From Roseospira navarrensis (GTDB lineage Bacteria; Pseudomonadota; Alphaproteobacteria; Rhodospirillales; Rhodospirillaceae): a stretch of 64,000 bases of DNA. A program made the translations under genes and the position numbers. Numbering within the stretch: position 1 is the stretch's first letter; each line of letters opens with the position of its first letter. The notes under the pieces were generated by a model. The model had not been told where the DNA came from and searched no databases. It saw only the letters and a program-made list of their open reading frames with translations. The stretch lies in the NCBI RefSeq assembly GCF_009601025.1, contig NZ_WIVE01000016.1, forward strand, positions 1 through 64,000, written 5' to 3'. Of the stretch, positions 33,634 through 42,155 are shown in pieces.

Positions 33634-34395
33634 TTAAGCCGGTTTGTGGGCCGCGATCATGTAGTTCACGTCCAGGTCGCGGGTCAGCGACCAGGTGCGG
33701 GCCAGCGGGTTGAAGGTCATGCCCGCGAAGCCGTCCACCGCCAGCCCGCCGGCGCGCAGGCCGGCCGCGAACTCCGACGGCTTGACGAACTTCTTCCAGT
33801 CGTGGGTGCCCCGGGGCAGCCAGCGCAGCACGTACTCGGCGCCCACCTTGGCCAGCGCGAACGCCTTGGCGGTGCGGTTCAGGGTGGCCCCGATCAGCAG
33901 GCCGCCCGGCGCCACCAGCGCGCCGCAACTGTGCAGGAAGGCGTCCACGTCGGCGACGTGCTCCACCACCTCCATGGTCAGCACCACGTCGAAGGTCCGA
34001 CCCTCGGCCACCAGGGTTTCGGGGGTGGCGCAGCGATAGGCGATGTCCAGGCCGCTCTGTTCGGCGTGGACGGCGGCGATTTTCGTGTTCTTCTCGGTGG
34101 CGTCGATGCCGGTGACGTCGAAGCCCATCCGCGCCATGGGCTCGCACAGCAGACCGCCGCCGCAGCCGATGTCCAGCAGGCGCAGCCCGGCGAAGGGATG
34201 GCGCTGGCCGATGTCGCGCCCGAAGCGCTCGGCGGCGTTGTCGCGGATGTAGGTCAGCCGCGTCGGGTTGAACGTGTGCAGCGGCTTGAACGGGCCGTCG
34301 GGGTCCCACCAGGTGTCGGCCATGGCGGCGAACTTCGCCAGTTCGGCGTCCACCGCGGAACTGGCGGGAGCGTTGGAGGCGGGGGCTGCGGACAT
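33634..34395 (-). CDS. ubiG: Ubiquinone O-methyltransferase UbiG
   Basis: 253 residues. UbiG performs both O-methylations of the ubiquinone ring using SAM. The N-terminal [29 protein letters not shown] is diagnostic, and the SAM-binding motif [19 protein letters not shown] with [10 protein letters not shown] follows. The membrane-contact region ([15 protein letters not shown]) is also present. The ATG at 34395 is chosen because the conserved domain starts about 20 residues later; upstream codons read into the lysC leader. It is divergent from lysC, an arrangement common in alphaproteobacteria, with 266 bp between the two start codons. Confidence 0.95.
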   Translation of the reverse strand: MSAAPASNAPASSAVDAELAKFAAMADTWWDPDGPFKPLHTFNPTRLTYIRDNAAERFGRDIGQRHPFAGLRLLDIGCGGGLLCEPMARMGFDVTGIDATEKNTKIAAVHAEQSGLDIAYRCATPETLVAEGRTFDVVLTMEVVEHVADVDAFLHSCGALVAPGGLLIGATLNRTAKAFALAKVGAEYVLRWLPRGTHDWKKFVKPSEFAAGLRAGGLAVDGFAGMTFNPLARTWSLTRDLDVNYMIAAHKPA

Positions 34396-34661
34396 GGCGG
34401 CGGCGGTCTCCGGACAGGCTGCGACGAGGTCTCCGGCGGCGGCCCATGGCCTTGCCTCCGGAAGGGCGAGCGGGTATGAAGGGGCCGCCCGACGGCCCCG
34501 TGATGCGACCCGTTTACAGGGATACGCGCACGGCGGCAACCGGATCGCCCCGGCGGCCGGGTCCCGGGGGCCTCGGTGGGGCGCCACCGCCCGCCGGCTC
34601 TCCGCCCACCGGCCGATCGTCAGCCTCGGACAGACACGGATAGACAAGGACCAGGCCAGCC

Positions 34662-35894
34662 ATGGCGCGTATCGTGATGAAGTTCGGCGGCACCTCGGTC
34701 GGGGACATCGAGCGGATCAAGACCGTGGCCCGGCGCGTCGCCGACGAGGTCGAGGCCGGCAACGAGGTCGCCGTGGTGGTCTCCGCCATGTCCGGCGACA
34801 CCAACCGTCTGGTGGGCCTGTGCCGCGATGTCTCGGCCATGCACGACGCGCGCGAACACGACGTGGTCGTCTCCACGGGCGAGCAGGTCACGGTGGGCCT
34901 GCTGTCCATGGCGCTGCAGGACCTGGGGGTGGAGGCGCGCTCCTGGATGGGCTGGCAGATCCCCATCCGGACCGATGTGGCCCACGGCCGCGCCCGCATC
35001 CTGGACATCGACACCACCACCCTGCTGGAGCGCATGGCGCAGGGGCAGGTGGCCGTGGTGGCCGGCTTCCAGGGCATCGGGGACACCGACAACCGCGTGA
35101 CCACCCTGGGGCGCGGCGGCTCGGACACCTCGGCGGTGGCGCTGGCGGCGGCCCTGGAGGCGGACCGCTGTGATATCTATACCGACGTGGACGGTGTCTA
35201 CACCACCGACCCGCGCATCGTGCCCAAGGCCCGCAAGCTGGCCCGCGTCACCTACGAGGAGATGCTGGAAATGGCGTCGCTGGGGGCCAAGGTGTTGCAG
35301 ACGCGCTCGGTGGAAATGGCAATGAAGTATGGGGTGCGGGTTCAGGTGCGCCATAGCTGGCCCGAATACTGGACCGTGCCCGGAACCCTGGTTTGCGGCG
35401 AGGACGAGATCGTGGAAAAGGAACTTGTCAGCGGGATCACCTACAGCCGGGACGAGGCCAAGGTCACCCTGACCAAGGTCTCGGACCTGCCCGGAGTCGC
35501 CGCGCGCATCTTCGGCCCCCTGGCCGAGGGCAACATCAACGTGGACATGATCGTCCAGAACGTGTCGGACGACGGCCACTCCACCGACCTGACCTTTACG
35601 GTGCCCACCGGCGACCGGGACAAGGCCGTGCGGCTGCTGGAGGACCGTCAGGAGGAGCTGGGCTACAAGGCCCTGGCCGCCCATGACGGCGTGGTCAAGG
35701 TCTCGGTCATCGGCGTCGGCATGCGCAGCCACGCCGGCGTCGCGCAGACCATGTTCAAGGCGCTGGCCGACCGGGGCATCAACATCCAGGTCATCACCAC
35801 GTCCGAGATCAAGATCAGCGTGCTGATTTCCGAGGAATACACCGAACTGGCGGTGCGCGCGCTGCACACCGCCTATGGGCTCGACGCCGCCTGA
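34662..35894 (+). CDS. lysC: Aspartate kinase
   Basis: 410 residues. It phosphorylates aspartate, the first step toward lysine, threonine, methionine and diaminopimelate. The kinase domain opens with [19 protein letters not shown] and carries [27 protein letters not shown] and [18 protein letters not shown]. Two ACT domains (about 265-340 and 345-405; [20 protein letters not shown] and [20 protein letters not shown]) bind feedback inhibitors. The length matches the lysine/threonine concerted type. The ATG at 34662 follows AAGGACCAGG. It leads a plus-strand block with the flavin oxidoreductase and ptsP, an order seen in many alphaproteobacteria. Confidence 0.97.
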   Translation: MARIVMKFGGTSVGDIERIKTVARRVADEVEAGNEVAVVVSAMSGDTNRLVGLCRDVSAMHDAREHDVVVSTGEQVTVGLLSMALQDLGVEARSWMGWQIPIRTDVAHGRARILDIDTTTLLERMAQGQVAVVAGFQGIGDTDNRVTTLGRGGSDTSAVALAAALEADRCDIYTDVDGVYTTDPRIVPKARKLARVTYEEMLEMASLGAKVLQTRSVEMAMKYGVRVQVRHSWPEYWTVPGTLVCGEDEIVEKELVSGITYSRDEAKVTLTKVSDLPGVAARIFGPLAEGNINVDMIVQNVSDDGHSTDLTFTVPTGDRDKAVRLLEDRQEELGYKALAAHDGVVKVSVIGVGMRSHAGVAQTMFKALADRGINIQVITTSEIKISVLISEEYTELAVRALHTAYGLDAA

Positions 35895-35972
35895 GCCGAC
35901 CGATCCGCCGGACGGGGGCGCGCCCGCGCGCCTCGCCCGCCGCTCCGCCCCCAGCCACCGGACCCGACACCC

Positions 35973-37046
35973 ATGACCACCCGCCCCGCCGAGACCTCTC
36001 GCCAGACCCTGGACCGCCTGTGGGCGCGCGGCTGCGCCCTGCTGGGCACGCCGACCGCGATCATGGGCGGGGCCATGTCGTGGGTCTCGGAGCGCCATCT
36101 GGTCGCCGCCATCTCCAACGCCGGCGGCTTCGGCGTGCTGGCCTGCGGCTCCATGGGGCCGGACCTGCTGGCGGCGGAGATCGACGCCACCCAGGCGCTC
36201 ACCGACAAGCCGTTCGGCGTCAACCTCATCACCCTGCATCCCGAGCTGGACGCCCTGATGGACGTCTGCAAACAGGCGCGGGTGGGGCACGTGGTGCTGG
36301 CCGGCGGCCTGCCCTCCGGTCCGGCCATCCGCCGCCTGAAGGACGGCGGCGCGCGCGTGCTGTGCTTCGCCCCGGCGACCGCGCTGGCGCGCAAGCTCAT
36401 CAAGTCGGGCGTGGACGGCCTCATCATCGAGGGCACCGAGGCCGGCGGGCACATCGGCCCCGTCTCCACCAGCGTGCTGGCGCAGGAGATCCTGCCCGAG
36501 GTGGCGGAGCAGGTGCCCGTGTTCGTGGCCGGCGGCATCGGCCGCGGCGAGGCCATCGTGTCCTATCTGGAGATGGGCGCGGCCGGCGTGCAGCTTGGCA
36601 CCCACTTCGTCTGTGCCACCGAGAGCATCGCGCATGCGAATTTCAAGGCCGCCTTCATCAAGGCCAACGCCCGCGACGCCATGCCCACCGTGCAGGTGGA
36701 CCCGCGCTTCCCGGTGATCCCCGTCCGCGCCCTGCGCAACAAGGGCACCGAGCTGTTCATGCAGACCCAGCGCGACGTGATCGCCCGCTTCCAGGCCGGC
36801 GAGATGGATCAGAAGACGGCCCAGCTTGAGATCGAGCACTTCTGGGCCGGCGCGCTGCGCCGCGCGGTCATCGACGGCGACGTGGAAAACGGCTCGCTGA
36901 TGGCCGGCCAGAGCGTCGGTCTGGTCAGGGAGGAGCAGCCGACCCGGGTCATCATCGACACCCTGATCGCCCAGGCCGAAGCCGCGCTGACCCAACGCGC
37001 CGGCGGTGCGCCGCACCCGGTCCCCATCGCCGACCCGGTTCCCTGA
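35973..37046 (+). CDS. FMN-dependent nitronate monooxygenase / FabK-like oxidoreductase
   Basis: 357 residues with a TIM-barrel FMN fold of the 2-nitropropane dioxygenase family. Conserved blocks are PTAIMGGAMSWVS, ISNAGGFGVLACG, the phosphate site IIEGTEAGGHIGPVST and VFVAGGIGRGEAIVSYLEMGAAGVQLGTHF. Relatives are nitronate monooxygenases that detoxify nitroalkanes or FabK enoyl-ACP reductases; sequence inspection alone cannot decide. The gene lies 78 bp after lysC and its TGA overlaps the ATG of ptsP (ATGA), so it is coupled with ptsP. Its presence between lysC and ptsP is common in related bacteria, but no joint function is known. Confidence 0.85.
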   Translation: MTTRPAETSRQTLDRLWARGCALLGTPTAIMGGAMSWVSERHLVAAISNAGGFGVLACGSMGPDLLAAEIDATQALTDKPFGVNLITLHPELDALMDVCKQARVGHVVLAGGLPSGPAIRRLKDGGARVLCFAPATALARKLIKSGVDGLIIEGTEAGGHIGPVSTSVLAQEILPEVAEQVPVFVAGGIGRGEAIVSYLEMGAAGVQLGTHFVCATESIAHANFKAAFIKANARDAMPTVQVDPRFPVIPVRALRNKGTELFMQTQRDVIARFQAGEMDQKTAQLEIEHFWAGALRRAVIDGDVENGSLMAGQSVGLVREEQPTRVIIDTLIAQAEAALTQRAGGAPHPVPIADPVP

Positions 37047-39310
37047 TGCCGTTCGCCGACGATACCGGCCGGCGCCTGCTGGGGCGTTTGCGCGAGTACA
37101 TGGCCGGCGGCGGCACGGTGCAGGACCGCCTTGACCGCACGGTCCGTCTGATCGGCGAGGAACTGCGCTCCGACGTCTGCTCCTGCTACGTCATGCGGGC
37201 CGGCGAGGTGCTGGAGCTGTTCGCCACCCAGGGCCTGTCGCAGGACGCCGTCCACGTCACCCGCCTGCGCGTCGGCGAGGGTCTGGTGGGCGAGATCGCC
37301 GCCCGCGCCCGCCCGCTCAACGCTCCCAACGCCTGGGACCACCCCAGCTTCGCCTATCGGCCGGAGACCGGCGAGGACGTCTATGCCTCGCTGATGGGTG
37401 TGCCCATGATCCGGGGCGGGCAGGTGATCGGCGTGCTGGCCGTGCAGAACCGGGACCGGCGGCCGTACCAGGACATCGAGATCGAGACCCTGGAAACCGT
37501 CGCCATGGTGCTGGCCGAACTGCTGGCCGGCACCGACCTGATTCCGCGCGACGAACTGGGGCCGGTCACCGGCAACGCCGTGCTGCCCTTCCGCATGGAG
37601 GGCCTGGGCCTGAACCCGGGCGGCGTGCTGGGCACGGCGGTCTATCACCGCCCCAAGGTGCATATCGAGCGCCTGCTGAACGACGACCCGGAAGAGGAAC
37701 TGCGCCGCCTGCGCGAGGCGCTGAAGGATCTGCGCCACGCCATTGACGAGTTGATCCAGACCCACGTGGACCTGAGCGGCGACTACCGGGAGATCCTCGA
37801 AGCCTACCGCATGTTCGCCGACGACGCCGGATGGGTGTCGCGCATCTCCGACGCCATCCGCTCGGGCCTGACGGCCGAGGCCGCCGTCCGCCGCGTGGAC
37901 GACGACATGAAGGTGCGGCTGTCCCAGGCCAGCGACCCCTATATCCGCGAGCGCCTGCACGACCTGGAGGACCTCGCCAACCGCCTGCTGCTGCACCTGA
38001 CCGGGCAGGGCATGACCTCGGCGCACGCGCAGTTGCCCGACGATACGGTGCTGATCTGCCGCTCGCTGGGCCCGGCGGAGCTGCTGGACTACCCCCGGGG
38101 CTCGGTGCGCGGCGTGCTGATGGAAGAGGGCGCGCCCACCATGCACGCCGTGATCGTGGCGCGCGCGCTGGACATCCCGGTGATCGGGCGGCTGGATGGC
38201 GTGTTCACCCGCATCGCGCCCTTCGACACGGTGGCGCTGGACGCCGACAACGGGCAGGTGTTCGTTCGCCCCAGCGACGATGTGCGCGAGACCTTCAGCC
38301 GCAGCGTGCTGACCCGGCAGGCCCGGCGGCAGGTCTATCTCGCCGAGCGGCATCTGCCGTTCGAGACCCGCGACCGTGTGTCGGTGCGGGTCATGATGAA
38401 CGCCGGCCTGCTGATGGACATGGGCCATCTGGAGGACGCCGGCGCCATGGGCGTCGGCCTGTATCGCACCGAACTGCCGTTCATGACCCGGCCCAGCCTG
38501 CCGGACGTGGCCACCCAGACGCTGCTGTACCAGAAGATCCGCGAGCAGGCGGGCGGCAAGCCCGTCGTGTTCCGCACCCTGGATGTGGGCGGGGACAAGC
38601 TGCTGCCGTACTGGACCAACGACGGCGAGGACAACCCGGCCATGGGCTGGCGGTCGATCCGCATCACGCTGGACCGGCCGGCGGTGCTGCGCGCCCAGAT
38701 CCGCGCCCTGCTGCGGGCCAGCGCGGGGCAGGACCTGCGCCTGATGTTCCCCATGATCGCCACCGTGCAGGAGTTCCGCCAGGCCCGCCGCCTGCTGGAC
38801 GTGGAGGTGGAGCGCGAACGCGCGCGCGGCGGCCTGCTGCCCCGCCAGGTGCGGGTGGGCACCATGCTGGAGGTGCCGTCGCTGCTGTACCAGTTCCCGG
38901 AACTGCTGCCCGAGGTGGATTTCGTGTCCGTGGGCAGCAACGACCTGCTGCAGTTCCTGTTCGCCACCGACCGAGGCAACCCGCGCGTCTCGGGGCGCTA
39001 CGATCCGCTGTCGGTGCCCGTGCTGCGGCTGCTGCGCGACGTGCGCTGGCTGTGCGAGGCGGCGGGCAAGCCGGTCACGGTCTGCGGCGAGATGGCTGGG
39101 CGCCCGATCGAGGCCATGGCGCTGATCGGGCTGGGATACCGCTCGCTGTCCATGGCCGCCCAGGGGGTGGGGCCGGTCAAGCAGATGCTGCGCTCGATGG
39201 ACACGCGCGAGGTCACGGCCTATGTCACGGCGCTGGCCGAGTCGGACGACCCGAACCCGCGCCGGGGCCTGCGCGCCTTCGCCCGCGATCACGGCATCAA
39301 GATCGAGTAG
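37046..39310 (+). CDS. ptsP: PTS-Ntr enzyme I (phosphoenolpyruvate-protein phosphotransferase)
   Basis: 754 residues. EI-Ntr takes phosphate from PEP and passes it to NPr and then EIIA-Ntr, a regulatory chain linked to nitrogen state. An N-terminal GAF domain (about 5-150) senses small molecules. The swivel domain carries the phosphorylated His367 in GAPTMHAVIVARALDIPVIG; the PEP-binding barrel has FRTLDVGGDKLLPYW, VGSNDLLQFLFATDRGN and the active-site Cys680 in VTVCGEMAGRP. All key residues are intact. The start overlaps the stop of the FMN oxidoreductase gene. ptsO (NPr) and ptsN are not in the window. It is convergent with thiD after a 30-bp gap. Confidence 0.95.
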   Translation: MPFADDTGRRLLGRLREYMAGGGTVQDRLDRTVRLIGEELRSDVCSCYVMRAGEVLELFATQGLSQDAVHVTRLRVGEGLVGEIAARARPLNAPNAWDHPSFAYRPETGEDVYASLMGVPMIRGGQVIGVLAVQNRDRRPYQDIEIETLETVAMVLAELLAGTDLIPRDELGPVTGNAVLPFRMEGLGLNPGGVLGTAVYHRPKVHIERLLNDDPEEELRRLREALKDLRHAIDELIQTHVDLSGDYREILEAYRMFADDAGWVSRISDAIRSGLTAEAAVRRVDDDMKVRLSQASDPYIRERLHDLEDLANRLLLHLTGQGMTSAHAQLPDDTVLICRSLGPAELLDYPRGSVRGVLMEEGAPTMHAVIVARALDIPVIGRLDGVFTRIAPFDTVALDADNGQVFVRPSDDVRETFSRSVLTRQARRQVYLAERHLPFETRDRVSVRVMMNAGLLMDMGHLEDAGAMGVGLYRTELPFMTRPSLPDVATQTLLYQKIREQAGGKPVVFRTLDVGGDKLLPYWTNDGEDNPAMGWRSIRITLDRPAVLRAQIRALLRASAGQDLRLMFPMIATVQEFRQARRLLDVEVERERARGGLLPRQVRVGTMLEVPSLLYQFPELLPEVDFVSVGSNDLLQFLFATDRGNPRVSGRYDPLSVPVLRLLRDVRWLCEAAGKPVTVCGEMAGRPIEAMALIGLGYRSLSMAAQGVGPVKQMLRSMDTREVTAYVTALAESDDPNPRRGLRAFARDHGIKIE

Positions 39311-39340
39311 GGGCGGCCGCTCGGGTCGAGACCGCCCGGT

Positions 39341-40168
39341 TCACCCCGAAAACGGCGCGACCGTGTGGCCGTGGTTCATGGGGCCGTGGCCGCTGCCGAA
39401 GCCGGGCGCGGTTTCCATGGCGCAACGGACATAGGCGCGGGCGCGGCTGACCGCCTGCTCCAGCGGCAGGCCCTGGGCGATGCCGCAGGCCAGGGCCGAC
39501 GCCAGCGTGCAGCCGGTGCCGTGGGTGGCGGTGGAGGCGATGCGGGGCGCGTCCATGCGGACCACGCCGTCCGGGCCGATCAGCAGGTCCGTGACGGTCT
39601 CGCCCTCAAGATGCCCGCCCTTCATCAGCACCGCGCGCGGCCCCATGTCGAGCAGGGCGCGGCCCGCCTCTTCCAGGTCGGCCACGGTGGCGATGGGGCG
39701 GCCGGTCAGGGCTTCGGCCTCGGGCGCGTTGGGGGTCAGCACGGTGGCGCGCGGCACCAGGCGGGTGCGCAGCGTGGCCTCGGCGCTGGGATCGAGCAGG
39801 GCGTGCCCGCCCTTGGCCATCATGACCGGGTCCACCACCAGCGGTACATCCGGGGCCAGATCGGCCAGCGCGTCGGCCACCGCCTCGATCACATCCGGCA
39901 GGCCCATCATGCCGGTCTTGACGGCATCGGCGCCCAGGTCGTCCAGCACCACCCGCATCTGCTGCACGACGAAGTCCACGGGGATGCCGTGGACGCCGTG
40001 CACGCCCCGTGTGTTCTGGGCCGTCAGGGCGGTGATGGCGGTCATGGCGAAGCCGCCGAGCGCGGTCACGGACTTGATGTCGGCCTGGATGCCGGCGCCG
40101 CCGCCCGAATCGGAGCCGGCGACGATCAACACCCGCCCCCGGGGAGCGGGCCGGTCCTGCTGGGTCAT
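39341..40168 (-). CDS. thiD: Hydroxymethylpyrimidine / phosphomethylpyrimidine kinase
   Basis: 275 residues. ThiD phosphorylates HMP and then HMP-P for thiamine synthesis. Ribokinase-type motifs are intact: AGSDSGGGAGIQADIKSVTA near the start, DPVMMAKGGHALLD, VLMKGGHLEG and the anion hole ATHGTGCTLASALA. The start at ATG 40168 is supported by the fold beginning ten residues later; the Shine-Dalgarno is weak. A thioredoxin gene lies 164 bp upstream on the same strand, behind a hairpin. A ThiY-like binding protein (21190) and a YjbQ-like gene (63813) are the other thiamine-related genes here; no TPP riboswitch was found upstream. Confidence 0.95.
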   Translation of the reverse strand: MTQQDRPAPRGRVLIVAGSDSGGGAGIQADIKSVTALGGFAMTAITALTAQNTRGVHGVHGIPVDFVVQQMRVVLDDLGADAVKTGMMGLPDVIEAVADALADLAPDVPLVVDPVMMAKGGHALLDPSAEATLRTRLVPRATVLTPNAPEAEALTGRPIATVADLEEAGRALLDMGPRAVLMKGGHLEGETVTDLLIGPDGVVRMDAPRIASTATHGTGCTLASALACGIAQGLPLEQAVSRARAYVRCAMETAPGFGSGHGPMNHGHTVAPFSG

Positions 40169-40261
40169 GTCTGAATGGGTCCGGTGGGATCTCGTGCGTG
40201 CGGTGGACGACAGCGCTTCATCCACCGCGCGGGGTCGGGGGGGGAGACATCAAGAGCCGAG

Positions 40262-40290
40262 GGCCCGGCACCTCCGCCCGGTGCCGGGCC
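40262..40290 (-). terminator. Hairpin after the thioredoxin gene
   Basis: GGCCCGGCACC (40262-40272) and GGTGCCGGGCC (40280-40290) form a perfect 11-bp stem with a 7-nt loop, 42 bp downstream of the thioredoxin stop on the minus strand. There is no real U-tract, so it may be only a weak terminator before thiD. Confidence 0.5.
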
Positions 40291-40332
40291 GCCTCGCGGT
40301 CTTGACGGGGGATGTCTTTGGGCCGCCGGGGC

Positions 40333-40719
40333 TCAGGCCGTCGCGGTGCCTTCGCCGCCCTGGTCGTTGCGCGCGATTTCATCGTGCACGGCGGCCATAT
40401 CCACGGCCTTGCCCTGTTCGACCACGCTTTCCAGCGCGCTTTCGGGCAGGGCGCCGGCCTGATTGAACAGCACGACGCGATCGCGCAGCACGGCCACCGT
40501 GGGAATGGAGCGCACACCGAAGCTCTGGGCCAGTTCCATCTCGGCGTCCACGTCCACCTTGGCGAAGGTCACGTCCGGATGGTCCTCGCTGACCTTTTCG
40601 AAGGTCGGGCCGAAGCTCTTGCAGGGCTCGCACCAGTCCGCCCAGAAGTCGAGAATGACCATATTGTCCGAGCGGATGACGTCTTCAACATTGTCCTTGG
40701 TCAGAGTGACAGTCGCCAC
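40333..40719 (-). CDS. trxA: Thioredoxin with atypical WCEPC active site
   Basis: 128 residues. The thioredoxin fold is complete: VILDFWADWC at the first strand, Cys30 and Cys33 in WCEPCKSFGP, the cis-proline SIPTVAVLRD, and the C-terminal helix. The active site reads WCEPC where classic thioredoxins have WCGPC; the Glu should change the redox potential or partner choice. A tail of about 20 residues (AAVHDEIARNDQGGEGTATA) extends beyond the usual 108. The GTG start at 40719 has GGGAGG 6 nt upstream. No thioredoxin reductase gene adjoins. It is called trxA by general similarity; a second, canonical thioredoxin may exist elsewhere. Confidence 0.85.
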   Translation of the reverse strand: MATVTLTKDNVEDVIRSDNMVILDFWADWCEPCKSFGPTFEKVSEDHPDVTFAKVDVDAEMELAQSFGVRSIPTVAVLRDRVVLFNQAGALPESALESVVEQGKAVDMAAVHDEIARNDQGGEGTATA

Positions 40720-40930
40720 TGGACCCTCCCTTGCGCATCGATGAAGTGGAATGACGGGGCGTGGAACGGGTCCGGTTGTCCGTGTGGACCGGGCGAACCA
40801 TGGGGGGGATCAGCCGGAAACACGCCGGTGGCCCCATCAGCGTTGTCTTAACCTGACCGTATCCGGCGGGCGATTCAACCCCCGGCCGGGAATTTCCGGG
40901 GGGCGGGCGCGACGGGGGCGCGACGGGGGC

Positions 40931-40979
40931 GGCCTCAGGCGATCATGCCGTCGCCATCGGCCGGGCCGAGCAGGAACGC
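40931..40979 (-). pseudogene. 49-bp copy of the 3' end of the downstream dehalogenase gene
   Basis: These 49 bp match 41163-41211 at 46 positions. On the minus strand they read AFLLGPADGDGMIA-stop, against AFMLGPADGDGMIA-stop in the real gene, in the same frame. No similarity is seen on the 5' side of the matching tail (40980 onward). It is either a local duplication of the gene end or the remnant of a decayed second hydrolase gene. It has no start and is not expected to be functional. Confidence 0.7.
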
Positions 40980-41065
40980 TTTGCTGCCGCGGACGGGCCG
41001 CTCGATCTGGAAGGCGGACGTGTTCCCCAAGCCATGCCTTGCTTCTGGTGGAGGTGGTCGGTGAT

Positions 41066-41100
41066 GCCGGGCGGGCGTTGCACTCCCGCCCGGACCGTTC
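41066..41100. repeat. GGGCGGGCGT-TGC-ACTCCCGCCC hairpin repeat, copy 1
   Basis: A 10-bp stem (one mismatch) with a 3-nt loop, followed by GGACCGTTC. The same unit with GGGCGGGAGT/ACTCCCGCCC is at 63678-63712, also followed by GGACCGTTC. It lies downstream of the dehalogenase gene on the minus strand, after that gene's terminator. Confidence 0.5.
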
Positions 41101-41115
41101 ATCCCTGTCGCAAGG

Positions 41116-41150
41116 GAAAACGGTCCGGACGGGGCTGCAAGCCCCGTCCG
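41116..41150 (-). terminator. Intrinsic terminator of the dehalogenase gene
   Basis: CGGACGGGGCT (41126-41136) and AGCCCCGTCCG (41140-41150) form a perfect 11-bp stem with a 3-nt loop. On the minus strand a short TTTT run follows five nucleotides after the stem. It lies 16 bp beyond the stop codon at 41167. GGACCGTT/AACGGTCC also pair around 41093-41127. Confidence 0.65.
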
Positions 41151-41166
41151 GCGCAGCGTCGCGGCC

Positions 41167-42075
41167 TCAGGCGATCATGCCGTCGCCGTCGGCCGGGCCG
41201 AGCATGAAGGCGCGCAGGGCGTCGGCGCAGGCGTCCGGGGCCTCCTCCATGACGAAGTGCCCGCAGGGCAAGGCGGTCTCCGTCGCCTGTTCGCACCAGT
41301 TGCGCCACGTGGTCAGGGGCGACTGCCCCATCTTGTCCGCCAGATAGCCCGTGCCCCAGATCACCGTGGTCGGGCACAGGATACGCCGGCCGGCCCGCCG
41401 GTCCGCCTCGTCCAGCGCCCAGTCCACGGTCGCCCCGGCGCGGTAGTCGGCGCAGGTGGCCGCCACCACGGCCGGGTCCTCGAACTGCGCGATGTAGGCG
41501 GCGCGGTCCTCCGGATCCAGAGGACGGATGCGGCCCACCCAGCGGTCCAGGAGGTGGCCGATGTAGAGCGCCGGGTCGGCGGAGATCATGCGTTCGGGGA
41601 CCGGCGCGGGCTGGGCCAGGAACAGCCAGTGGTGCGTCGCCAGCGCCCGCTTGGCGGTCATCATGGCCCACACATCCGAGGTCGGCAGGATATCCACCAC
41701 CGCCAGACGGCGCACGGCGCGGGGGTGGTCCAGGCACAGACGGTAGGCCACCCGCCCGCCGCGATCGTGCCCGGCGACGTGAAAGGTCTCGTGGCCCAGG
41801 GCCGCCATCAGGCCCACCATGGTCCGGGCCATGGCCCGCTTGGAATAGGCCACGTTGCCCGGATCGGGAGCCGGCCCCCGGCTGCGGCCATAGCCGGGCA
41901 GGTCGGGCAGGATCACCGTGAAGCGGTCGGCCAGCCGCTCGGCCACCGCGCGCCACGCCCGGTGGGTCTGCGGATAGCCGTGCAGCAGCAGCAGCGGGGG
42001 GCCCTCGCCCGCGGTGACGTGGTAGACGTCCGTTTCGCCGATGCGCAGCGTGTTTTCGTGGAACTCCAGCGCCAA
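41167..42075 (-). CDS. Alpha/beta hydrolase, probable fluoroacetate (haloacetate) dehalogenase
   Basis: 302 residues. The nucleophile elbow is HDRGGR with Asp104, and the order of key residues follows Rhodopseudomonas palustris fluoroacetate dehalogenase: Asp104 nucleophile; Arg105 and Arg108, which bind the carboxylate; acid Asp128 (VVDILPT); His149, Trp150 and Tyr211, which bind the fluoride; and base His273 (PCGHFVMEEAPD). HHWLFLAQPAPVPE is also shared. Such enzymes split C-F or C-Cl bonds of haloacetates in the cytoplasm. The TTG start at 42075 is supported by GGGGAGG 6 nt upstream. It is a single gene with its own terminator; no transporter is adjacent. Substrate is inferred; epoxide hydrolase is the main alternative. 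Confidence 0.82.
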   Translation of the reverse strand: MALEFHENTLRIGETDVYHVTAGEGPPLLLLHGYPQTHRAWRAVAERLADRFTVILPDLPGYGRSRGPAPDPGNVAYSKRAMARTMVGLMAALGHETFHVAGHDRGGRVAYRLCLDHPRAVRRLAVVDILPTSDVWAMMTAKRALATHHWLFLAQPAPVPERMISADPALYIGHLLDRWVGRIRPLDPEDRAAYIAQFEDPAVVAATCADYRAGATVDWALDEADRRAGRRILCPTTVIWGTGYLADKMGQSPLTTWRNWCEQATETALPCGHFVMEEAPDACADALRAFMLGPADGDGMIA

Positions 42076-42155
42076 AGCCTGCCTCCCCGGTCACGACCGT
42101 TCTGTCCCGCGTGACGATGCAGGCCGACGGGGCGGTGTCAAGGGAAAGCGGGCGC

